Shown here: positions 1 to 6,460 of the stretch, one piece after another
Position numbering within the stretch: position 1 is the first letter of the stretch
How the letters are laid out: every line of letters starts with the position of its first letter
NCBI GenBank assembly: GCA_038240015.1
Contig: JBBSEF010000060.1
Coordinates: 1 to 18,255 of the forward strand
Source of the DNA: CAHJXF01 sp038240015
GTDB taxonomy: Bacteria > Pseudomonadota > Gammaproteobacteria > Burkholderiales > Burkholderiaceae_D
Reading direction: 5' to 3'
Length of the DNA stretch: 18,255 nucleotides
Notes under the pieces: model-generated
The model's input: the letters and a program-made list of their open reading frames with translations, nothing else
Database searches by the model: none
Told to the model about the DNA's origin: nothing
Position numbers and translations under genes: made by a program

Positions 1-610
1 CCCAATCGCAATAGGTGTTCGACAAATCGATGCTTTCCGACGACCGCGCGCCCGCCTTCGCCGCATGGACGGTGAAGCTCGCGGTGTACGAAAAGAGATT
101 CATGAAGCGCTTGCCTTCTGCGCGGGCCGCCACCATCGCGCGCGTTTCGCGATGATCGAGAAACAGGCCCGTGTCGAGATAGCCGTGCAGGTTGACGAGA
201 AAACAATGGCCGCCTTCGCGCACGATCAGGTCGGCTTCGTCGCGACCGGTAGGCAGGTGCTGCGCAGGCTTGTCGCCCTTCGCGCGCTGCCGCGCCCGAT
301 GCTTGACGACGATGCGATCGCGCTCGACTTCGAACGTTTCGGCCGTTGTGTCGATCACATGAGCGATCCACTCGTGATGCTCCGCGGGCGATTGCTGCCA
401 GCCGGTATCGACCTCCTGCAGTTGCAGCCAAGTCGTCGTCGTGCCGGGCTCTTGGATCGTCGCTGCATCGAAGCGATCGATGATCAGCGGAAACTCGGGT
501 ATGTCGCGATCGTAGACGCGATACGCGTGAATGTTCGAACGTTTCGCCCACTTGCGCAGATGGCGCGCGTTTTTCGCAAGACGGTTCTGAAAATGTGCAA
601 GGTCGGTCAC
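1..610 (-). CDS. RlmK-like 23S rRNA methyltransferase, 5' part (runs off the left edge)
   Basis: Translating the minus strand from a GTG at 610 gives about 203 residues with no stop up to the window edge. The N-terminus matches the RlmK half of E. coli RlmKL: an FQNRLAKN...KWAK segment, then YRVYDRDIPEF, then FLVNLHGYLDTGLFLDHR near residues 150-170, and a SAM-binding segment NLFSYTASFTVHAA followed by an acidic SIDLSNTY strand. Family members are Rossmann-fold, SAM-dependent enzymes; E. coli RlmK makes m7G2069 in 23S rRNA. An in-frame TGA at 677-679 shows this copy is not fused to an RlmL half, so it is a standalone RlmK-type protein. Start choice is uncertain: no ATG lies between that stop and 610 and no Shine-Dalgarno is evident. 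A TACAAT hexamer lies 6 nt upstream of the GTG. The family call is firm; the exact target base is inferred. Confidence 0.8.
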   Translation of the reverse strand, partial: MTDLAHFQNRLAKNARHLRKWAKRSNIHAYRVYDRDIPEFPLIIDRFDAATIQEPGTTTTWLQLQEVDTGWQQSPAEHHEWIAHVIDTTAETFEVERDRIVVKHRARQRAKGDKPAQHLPTGRDEADLIVREGGHCFLVNLHGYLDTGLFLDHRETRAMVAARAEGKRFMNLFSYTASFTVHAAKAGARSSESIDLSNTYCDW

Positions 611-684
611 GGCGCGATTGTACGAGCGGGTCCGCGCTTCGAAGCCGAACGCGATACTTCGATGCGCGACGAAACATCAACGTC

Positions 685-716
685 CGTCGGCGCGCGATGA
701 TGAGGCCGACGCATCA
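685..716. promoter_or_regulatory. Inverted repeats in the rlmK-like/arsR-like divergent region (candidate operator)
   Basis: The 133 bp between the two divergent starts (611-743) contains CGTCGGC at 685-691 and its exact reverse complement GCCGACG at 705-711. A second, interleaved dyad is TGATG at 698-702 with CATCA at 712-716. ArsR-family proteins usually bind imperfect dyads next to their own start, so this is a candidate autoregulatory site. That role is inference; short dyads also arise by chance in GC-rich DNA. Confidence 0.25.
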
Positions 717-743
717 CGCATAGATGAACAAAGCGAGACAACG

Positions 744-1475
744 ATGAAGACCACTCCCGAACCCCGCTTCGCGCGCATCGCCGCGATGATGGGCGATCCG
801 ACCCGCGCGCGCATGCTCGCGCATCTGCTCGATGGTGCGCTTGCCACCGCAGGCGAGCTTGCGCGCGCCGTCGATGTGACGCCGCAGACCGCGAGTGCGC
901 ATCTGGCCAAGCTGCTCGACGCCGAATTGGTTTCGATGCGCGCGCAAGGCCGCCATCGCTATTTCAAGCTCGCCGACGGCGATATCGCGCATGCGCTCGA
1001 AGCGTTGGCGATCGTTGCCGAGCGCAACACCACGGGGGATCCCGCTCGAGGCAAATGGTCGCTACCCGCCTATCGACCGCTACGCGAAGCGCGCAGTTGC
1101 TACGGCCATCTGGCCGGCCGCCTTGGCGTCCATCTGCACGATGCGTTGATCGCGCATGAAGTGCTCGCACTCGACGGCGACCGGTTCCAACTCGCGCCGT
1201 CGGGTGAACGACGTTTGAACCAGCTCGGATTCGAAGTTGACGGCATCTCGTCTTCACGCGCACGCGGCATCGTCTACCCGTGCGTCGACTGGTCCGAACG
1301 CCGCGACCACTTCGCCGGGCCACTAGCCGTCGGCCTGCTCGACCACTTCATCGCGAAACGCTGGATGGTGCGCGTACCCGACTCACGCGCGCTGTCGGTC
1401 AGCGCGCAGGGTCGACGCGCGTTGAGCGATCTGTTGGGCCGCGGCTTCGATGGCATGGCTTCAAAGCGGGCGTGA
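744..1475 (+). CDS. ArsR-type winged-helix transcriptional regulator with a C-terminal extension
   Basis: This is a 243-residue protein. Residues 9-80 form a winged helix-turn-helix of ArsR type: ARIAAMMGDPTRARML, recognition helix TPQTASAHLAKLLDAELV, then the wing around RAQGRHRYFKL. Residues 110-240 are a second conserved module with an REARSCYGHLAGRLGV segment (Cys119) and a YPCVDWSERRDHFAG segment (Cys180). This pattern is known from a group of long ArsR-like proteins annotated only as helix-turn-helix regulators. The classical ELCVCDL metal-binding motif of ArsR/SmtB is absent, so metal sensing by that route is unlikely. The ATG at 744 is preferred because the HTH begins soon after it; the frame stays open back to 618 but that part does not look conserved. 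The gene diverges from the rlmK-like gene, and its TGA directly abuts the phaB stop codon. Target genes and inducer are unknown. Confidence 0.85.
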   Translation: MKTTPEPRFARIAAMMGDPTRARMLAHLLDGALATAGELARAVDVTPQTASAHLAKLLDAELVSMRAQGRHRYFKLADGDIAHALEALAIVAERNTTGDPARGKWSLPAYRPLREARSCYGHLAGRLGVHLHDALIAHEVLALDGDRFQLAPSGERRLNQLGFEVDGISSSRARGIVYPCVDWSERRDHFAGPLAVGLLDHFIAKRWMVRVPDSRALSVSAQGRRALSDLLGRGFDGMASKRA

Positions 1476-2213
1476 TCACCCCATGTGCAGTCCGCCGTTC
1501 AACGAGAAGTCCGCTCCGGTCGCATAGCCGCCTTCATCGGACGCGATCCACGAGACGATCGAGCCGATCTCTTCGGGCAGACCTAGGCGCTTGACCGGAA
1601 TACCCGACACGATCTTGTCGAGCACGTCCTGACGAATCGCGCGGACCATGTCGGTGCCGATGTAACCCGGCGACACCGTGTTGACGGTCACGCCCTTGGA
1701 CGCGACCTCCTGCGCAAGAGCCATCGAGAAACCGTGGATGCCGGCCTTGGCGGTCGAGTAGTTGGTCTGGCCGAACTGACCCTTCTGACCGTTGATCGAA
1801 CTGATGTTGATGATGCGGCCCCAGCCGCGCTCGACCATGTCGTCGATCACCTGCTTGGTCACGTTGAAGAGCGAATTCAGATTGGTGTCGATCACCCCAC
1901 TCCAATCGTCCCTGCTCATCTTGCGGAACATGCCGTCCTTGGTGATGCCGGCGTTGTTGACGAGAATATCGACCGGCCCGTGATCGGCCTTGACCTTCTT
2001 GAATGCTTCGACGGTGGAATCCCAATCGCCCACGTTGCCCGCCGACGCATGGAAGGTGTAGCCCCCAGCCTTCTGCTCGGCGATCCATTTGCCATGGTCG
2101 CGGCTCGGGCCGCAGCCTGCGACGACCAGATAGCCGTCCTTGTGAAGCCGCTGGCAGATCGAGGTCCCGATGCCGCCCATCCCGCCGGTCACGTATGCGA
2201 TGCGTTGTGCCAT
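1476..2213 (-). CDS. phaB: Acetoacetyl-CoA reductase PhaB
   Basis: PhaB reduces acetoacetyl-CoA to (R)-3-hydroxybutyryl-CoA with NADPH, the second step of polyhydroxybutyrate synthesis in the cytoplasm. The 245-residue product is a classical short-chain dehydrogenase: cofactor-binding TGGMGGIG at 9-16, NNAG at 86-89, and catalytic Ser139, Tyr152 and Lys156 in NISSINGQKG and NYSTAKAG. It ends in SLNGGLHMG, as does Cupriavidus PhaB (246 residues), and lacks one residue near the N-terminus. A GGAG lies 5 nt upstream of the ATG. It is the last gene of phaC-phaA-phaB, 42 bp after phaA. Its TGA (1476-1478) touches the stop codon of the convergent regulator gene, so no terminator fits between them. 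Confidence 0.97.
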   Translation of the reverse strand: MAQRIAYVTGGMGGIGTSICQRLHKDGYLVVAGCGPSRDHGKWIAEQKAGGYTFHASAGNVGDWDSTVEAFKKVKADHGPVDILVNNAGITKDGMFRKMSRDDWSGVIDTNLNSLFNVTKQVIDDMVERGWGRIINISSINGQKGQFGQTNYSTAKAGIHGFSMALAQEVASKGVTVNTVSPGYIGTDMVRAIRQDVLDKIVSGIPVKRLGLPEEIGSIVSWIASDEGGYATGADFSLNGGLHMG

Positions 2214-2255
2214 GTTGTCTCCGTATTTTTGATTGTGTTGCGGTCTAACCGTGCA

Positions 2256-3437
2256 TCACGCGCGTTCGACGCACATCGCAACGCCCATGCCGCCGCCTAT
2301 GCACAGCGATGCGATACCCTTCTTCGCATCGCGACGCTGCATTTCATAGAGCAACGAAACGAGGATGCGGCATCCTGATGCGCCGATCGGATGGCCGATC
2401 GCGATGGCGCCGCCGTTGACGTTGATCTTCGAGGTATCCCAGCCCATCTGCTGATTGACCGCGCACGCCTGCGCCGCGAAGGCCTCGTTGATTTCCATCA
2501 GGTCGAGCTGATCAGCGCTCCAGCCGGCTTTGGCCAACGCGCGCTTCGACGCGCTGACCGGACCCATCCCCATGATGCGCGGCTCTAGGCCGGTGGTTGC
2601 GAACGACGTGATCTTCGCCAGCGGTTTCAGTCCGAGTTCTTTCGCCTTGGTCGCAGTCATGACGACGACCGCAGCGGCGCCATCGTTGAGTCCCGACGCG
2701 TTGGCCGCAGTGACCGAGCCGTCCTTCGAGAAGGCGGGCCGCAAGCCCGAGAGCGCATCGAGCTTCACACCGTGACGAACGAACTCGTCGGTCTCGAACG
2801 AGACCGGGTCGCCTTTCTTCTGCGCAATCGGCAACGAAAGGATTTCGTCCTTGAAGCGACCGGCCTTCTGCGCGGCCTCGGCCTTGTTCTGCGACGCGAC
2901 GGCGAACTCGTCTTGCATTTCGCGCGTGATCGAAAATTCCTTCGCGACGTTCTCCGCGGTCGTGCCCATGTGGTACTGGTTGTACACGTCCCACAGGCCG
3001 TCGACGATCATCGTGTCGACCAGTTTCCAGTCGCCCATGCGCTGACCATCGCGCGAATTGGGCAGCACGTGCGGTGCGGCGCTCATGTTCTCCTGACCGC
3101 CCGCGACCACGATCTCGGAATCGCCATGCGCGATCGCCTGCGCGGCAAGCATCACGGCCTTGAGGCCCGAGCCGCACACGACGTTGATCGTCATCGCGGG
3201 GATCGCCGCTGGAATGCCCGATTTGATCAACGCCTGGCGCGCCGGGTTCTGCCCCGAGCCCGCGGTCAGCACCTGACCCATGATGACTTCGGACACTAGG
3301 TCCGGGGTGAGCTTGGCGCGTTCGAGCACACCCTTGATCACGTGCGCGCCGAGTTCGGGCGCAGGAATTTTTGCAAGCGAGCCGCCGAATTTTCCGACGC
3401 CGGTTCGGCCTGCCGCCACGATGACGATGTCGTCCAT
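2256..3437 (-). CDS. phaA: Acetyl-CoA C-acetyltransferase (beta-ketothiolase) PhaA
   Basis: This thiolase condenses two acetyl-CoA into acetoacetyl-CoA, the first committed step toward PHB. The 393-residue product has the nucleophile Cys88 (INVVCGSG), His349 (GHPIGASG) and the general acid/base Cys379 (SLCIGGGMG). These positions are the same as in biosynthetic thiolase PhaA of Cupriavidus, and the length is that of the family. The reading frame is open far upstream into phaC, but the MDDIVIVAAGRTGVG start at 3437 is clear: it is the family N-terminus and is preceded by AGGA. The gene is 44 bp downstream of phaC and 42 bp upstream of phaB, consistent with one transcript. A housekeeping or degradative thiolase role is less likely given the operon. 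Confidence 0.97.
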   Translation of the reverse strand: MDDIVIVAAGRTGVGKFGGSLAKIPAPELGAHVIKGVLERAKLTPDLVSEVIMGQVLTAGSGQNPARQALIKSGIPAAIPAMTINVVCGSGLKAVMLAAQAIAHGDSEIVVAGGQENMSAAPHVLPNSRDGQRMGDWKLVDTMIVDGLWDVYNQYHMGTTAENVAKEFSITREMQDEFAVASQNKAEAAQKAGRFKDEILSLPIAQKKGDPVSFETDEFVRHGVKLDALSGLRPAFSKDGSVTAANASGLNDGAAAVVVMTATKAKELGLKPLAKITSFATTGLEPRIMGMGPVSASKRALAKAGWSADQLDLMEINEAFAAQACAVNQQMGWDTSKINVNGGAIAIGHPIGASGCRILVSLLYEMQRRDAKKGIASLCIGGGMGVAMCVERA

Positions 3438-3481
3438 TGTTGGTCCTGTGATTGAAGCGGTTTGAATACGGAATGCGAATA

Positions 3482-5287
3482 TCAGGTCGCACGGACCTGC
3501 ACGTAACGACCCGGTGCTGCTTCGGTGGGCTTGAACTGCGCGTTTCCGTAAGCCGCCTTGACCTTGATCTTCTTGCCCGCATGCTTCGCGAGCCATGCGT
3601 TCCACTCGGGCCACCAACTGCCGGGGGTCTCGGTCGATGATGCAAACCATGCATCGGCGTCTTCGGAAAACTTGCCGCGCGGCGGATCGAACGTCCAGTG
3701 GCTGCGCTTGTTCTTCGAAGGCGGATTGATCACGCCGGCGATATGGCCCGACGCGCCGAGCACGAATTTCTTCGGACCCTTGAGGATCTGCGAACTCGCA
3801 TACGCGGCCGGCCACGGCACGATGTGGTCCTCGCGCGAGCCGTAGATGAATACCGGCGCTTGAATCTTGCCGAGGTCCAGCGGCACGCCGCAGACCTCGG
3901 TCGCGCCCGGCCGCATCAGCTTGTTTTCGAGATAGGTATTGCGCAGATACCAGACAAAGAACGGACCGGGCAAATTGGTGCTGTCGGCGTTCCAGTACAA
4001 GAGATCGAACGGCGGCGGCGGTTCGCCCTTCAGATAATTGCTGACGACGTAGTTCCACACCAGGTCGTTGGGACGCAGGAACGAGAACGAGGTCGCAAGA
4101 TCGCGCGCCGGCAGCAGACCGACCGCACCGCCGTTCTTGCCGCCCAACGTCGCCTCGCGTTTCTGCACCGCGGCTTCGTCGATGAACACGTCGAGGATGC
4201 CGGTGTCCGAAAAATCGAGCAGCGTCGTCAGCAAGGTCAGCGAAGCCGCGGGTTGCGCATCGACTCCCTTCTCGCGTCCTGCGAGCACCGCGAGCGCCGT
4301 CGTCAACATCGTGCCTCCGACGCAGAAGCCGAGCATGTCGATGGTCTTCTGCTTGCCGATCGCGCGCACCACGTCGATCGCGCGAATCACACCGTCCTCG
4401 ATATAGTCGTCCCACGTCAGACGCGCCTGCTCCTCCATGGGATTGCGCCACGACATCAGGAACACGGTGTGCCCTTCGGAGACCGCATTGCGCACCAGCG
4501 AGTTCTCCGGTTGCAGGTCCATGATGTAGAACTTGTTGATGCAAGGCGGGACCATCAGGATCGGCTTCTCGAATACCGTCGCCGTCAGCGGCTGGTATTG
4601 AATGAGCTGGAAGATTTCGTTCTCGAAGACCACCTTCCCTGCGCTGGTCGCGACATTGCGGCCGACTTCGAATGCGGCCTCGTCGGTCATCGAGATTCGG
4701 CCTTTCTGCGCATCGGCGAGGAACTGCGTGAGGCCGGCACGCAGGCTTTCACCCTGGGTATCGACGAGCTTCTTCAACGCGTCCGGATTGAGCGCGAGAT
4801 AGTTGGACGGCGCCATCGCATCGACCCATTGCTGAACCGCGAATCGGATCTTCGCGCGGGTCTTCGCGTCGCCCTGGACAGCCTCGGCGAGTCCGTTGAT
4901 GAAGCGCGCATTCAACAGATAGAGGTCGGCGATGAAACCGTGCGGTCCGGTCCATGCCGCCGAGCCGAAGCGCTTGTCGCTCGAAGGCGCATGCTTGCCT
5001 GCGGCCCACGCCGTCCACAGCGCGGACCATTCGCGCGCATAGTCGTTCTGCAATTCGAGCAAGCGCGCCGGGTCGATCTGAAAGGCGGCAGCGTCGAGGC
5101 CGCTGCCGCTGTCAAAAGCGACGGTCGCGTGGCCGCCTCCGGGAAGATGAGGCGCGCCGATCGACATCCCGGTCATCGCGCCGGACCAGGGCTTCAACCA
5201 TTGCTGCATCCACTGCGAAGGATCCGAGAAGTCCATGCGCATGGCCTGCAGATCAGGCATGGGCCACCCAAAAGTTGATGCTTCCAT
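3482..5287 (-). CDS. phaC: Class I poly(3-hydroxyalkanoate) synthase PhaC
   Basis: PhaC polymerises (R)-3-hydroxybutyryl-CoA into PHB at the granule surface, releasing CoA. With the start at 5287 the protein has 601 residues, normal for a single-subunit class I synthase. The N-terminal part (1-200) is the variable granule/dimer region. It is followed by the alpha/beta hydrolase core with the modified lipase box GFCVGG (Cys322), Asp487 in YGSREDHIVPW and His515 in GASGHIAGVINPP, which form the catalytic triad. A GTG at 5305 would add six residues, but the ATG at 5287 has a GGAG 5 nt upstream and is preferred. This is the first gene of phaC-phaA-phaB. The 5' leader contains an A9 tract. No phaR or phasin gene follows phaB within the window. 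Confidence 0.97.
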   Translation of the reverse strand: MEASTFGWPMPDLQAMRMDFSDPSQWMQQWLKPWSGAMTGMSIGAPHLPGGGHATVAFDSGSGLDAAAFQIDPARLLELQNDYAREWSALWTAWAAGKHAPSSDKRFGSAAWTGPHGFIADLYLLNARFINGLAEAVQGDAKTRAKIRFAVQQWVDAMAPSNYLALNPDALKKLVDTQGESLRAGLTQFLADAQKGRISMTDEAAFEVGRNVATSAGKVVFENEIFQLIQYQPLTATVFEKPILMVPPCINKFYIMDLQPENSLVRNAVSEGHTVFLMSWRNPMEEQARLTWDDYIEDGVIRAIDVVRAIGKQKTIDMLGFCVGGTMLTTALAVLAGREKGVDAQPAASLTLLTTLLDFSDTGILDVFIDEAAVQKREATLGGKNGGAVGLLPARDLATSFSFLRPNDLVWNYVVSNYLKGEPPPPFDLLYWNADSTNLPGPFFVWYLRNTYLENKLMRPGATEVCGVPLDLGKIQAPVFIYGSREDHIVPWPAAYASSQILKGPKKFVLGASGHIAGVINPPSKNKRSHWTFDPPRGKFSEDADAWFASSTETPGSWWPEWNAWLAKHAGKKIKVKAAYGNAQFKPTEAAPGRYVQVRAT

Positions 5288-5292
5288 ATCAT

Positions 5293-5296
5293 CTCC
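5293..5296 (-). promoter_or_regulatory. Ribosome binding site deciding the phaC start
   Basis: On the minus strand GGAG is followed by 5 nt and then ATG at 5287. This favours the 601-residue PhaC over the six-residue-longer GTG start at 5305. Confidence 0.65.
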
Positions 5297-5306
5297 AAAA
5301 CCCACG

Positions 5307-5315
5307 TTTTTTTTT
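5307..5315. repeat. Homopolymer tract, A9 in the phaC leader (T9 on plus strand)
   Basis: Nine consecutive T on the plus strand, read as A9 in the phaC mRNA leader, 20-28 nt before the start codon. It stands out in GC-rich DNA and is not inside any coding region proposed here. It could act as an unstructured A-rich leader or be prone to slippage; either role is inference. Confidence 0.8.
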
Positions 5316-5417
5316 GCGGCGACAACGACCGAACCGATTCTGCGTTGGGTACTATCGAGTGTCGAACCAGCGCGGCGCGAGGGAATCGATCATACGCTCG
5401 CACAACAAAGTGCCTTC

Positions 5418-5672
5418 ATGTACATCGTTGCGATCGGTTGGATGTTCGTGGTCGTCTGCATGGCCGCGGTCGAAGCGACCACCACGTCGCTGGTCGGCGG
5501 CATGGTGACGCTTTTCTTCTATGGCCTGTTGCCGCTCGCGCTCTTTCTCTGGCTGGTCGGCACACCGCAACGGCATCGCAACCGGATGCGAGGCAATTCG
5601 AAGCGTCCGTCCGGCGCGAGCTTCGGATCAGCGCAAGCTGCATCGAAAGACGACCCCCATGAGGATCAATGA
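5418..5672 (+). CDS. Small two-helix membrane protein of unknown function
   Basis: The 84-residue product begins MYIVAIGWMFVVVCMAAVEA, a hydrophobic helix (about 2-20). A second helix follows at about 29-47 (GGMVTLFFYGLLPLALFLWL), then a TPQRHRNR basic segment and a polar tail rich in Ser, Lys and Asp. This predicts a double-spanning inner-membrane protein whose basic tail would stay in the cytoplasm. Similar short proteins with an FYGLLPLALFLWL core are known to me as conserved hypotheticals in Burkholderiales, without assigned function. The frame is open upstream to 5235, antisense to phaC, but the hydrophobic start at 5418 is far more natural. It diverges from phaC across 130 bp, and its last 7 bp overlap the 3' end of pgeF on the other strand. 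No strong ribosome binding site is visible. Confidence 0.75.
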   Translation: MYIVAIGWMFVVVCMAAVEATTTSLVGGMVTLFFYGLLPLALFLWLVGTPQRHRNRMRGNSKRPSGASFGSAQAASKDDPHEDQ

Positions 5673-6460
5673 TCGATCCAGATCAGCGCCGCCATGCGGC
5701 CCGTGACGCCATCGCGCCGATACGAATAGAAGCGCGCCGCATCCGACGCGGTGCATAGCTTGCTCTCGAAAACATCGACCACGCCGGATGCATTCAAGCG
5801 CATGCGCGCGAGGGTCGGCAGATCGGCCAGCCACTTTTCTTTTCCGTGCCGTTTGAATGCCGTTCCACAAGCCGGGACGTTCGCGATGAACGATACCCGC
5901 ACGTCGTCGCCGACTTCGAAACGCGTCGGGCCGATCGCCGGTCCGATCCACGCGATCGTGTCGCGAGGCACGAGACCGCTCGCAGCGAGCGTCGCTTCGA
6001 GCACACCCGCCGCAAGACCGCGCCATCCAGCATGCGCTGCGGCGACGCGCGAGCCTTGACGATTGCAGAACAGGACCGGCATGCAGTCGGCGACCAGGAC
6101 GGCGCAGACCACGCCGCGCTGATCGGTGAATGAAGCATCGGCCTCGACGGCGGCATCGCCGACTTGCCCCGCATCGACGACGCGCACACCGTGCACTTGC
6201 TTCAGCCACGCAGGTTCCGAAGGCAGATGAGCGCGCAGGCGCGCGCGATTCGCGAGGACCGCATCGCGCGCGTCGCCCGAACTCATTCCGAGGTTGAGTC
6301 CACCGTCCGACGCTTCACCAAAAGCCCCCAGGCTGACGCCGCCGCGCCGCGTCGTCATCAGCGCATGAACGCTCGACGGCGCAGGCCACGACGGTGCGAT
6401 CAGGTCGTCGGTCCTCAAATCGCGAACGGCGGCGCACATGACGTCATTCGTTCGCGTCAT
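5666..6460 (-). CDS. pgeF: Peptidoglycan editing factor PgeF (YfiH/laccase-domain protein)
   Basis: YfiH/PgeF proteins are cytoplasmic zinc enzymes. E. coli PgeF removes wrongly incorporated L-Ser from UDP-MurNAc precursors, and relatives show purine nucleoside phosphorylase or laccase-like activity. The 264-residue product carries the three metal ligands in their usual motifs: His90 in LKQVHGVRV, Cys126 in VADCMPV and His143 in AAAHAGWRG. The ATG at 6460 is chosen because GGGGAG lies 4 nt upstream; the ATG at 6472 has no such site. This start lies 17 bp inside the 3' end of rluD, implying translational coupling. The rluD-pgeF pair divergent from bamD is also seen in E. coli (rluD-yfiH-clpB beside bamD), although clpB is absent here. 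The stop overlaps the convergent 84-residue ORF by 7 bp. Confidence 0.93.
   Translation of the reverse strand: MTRTNDVMCAAVRDLRTDDLIAPSWPAPSSVHALMTTRRGGVSLGAFGEASDGGLNLGMSSGDARDAVLANRARLRAHLPSEPAWLKQVHGVRVVDAGQVGDAAVEADASFTDQRGVVCAVLVADCMPVLFCNRQGSRVAAAHAGWRGLAAGVLEATLAASGLVPRDTIAWIGPAIGPTRFEVGDDVRVSFIANVPACGTAFKRHGKEKWLADLPTLARMRLNASGVVDVFESKLCTASDAARFYSYRRDGVTGRMAALIWIDH

Noticed and set aside
65..700. Plus-strand open frame of 211 codons at the left edge
   Set aside because: It is the antisense shadow of the RlmK-like gene, whose minus-strand translation shows clear methyltransferase motifs.
3698..5278. Plus-strand open frame of 526 codons opposite phaC
   Set aside because: It lies wholly antisense to phaC, is rich in Arg/His/Asp as expected from GC-rich complement reading, and shows no domain.
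5389..5394. TATGAT on the minus strand as a -10 element for phaC
   Set aside because: It fits the -10 consensus and lies upstream of phaC, but no hexamer resembling TTGACA lies 16-18 bp upstream; too weak to list as a promoter.
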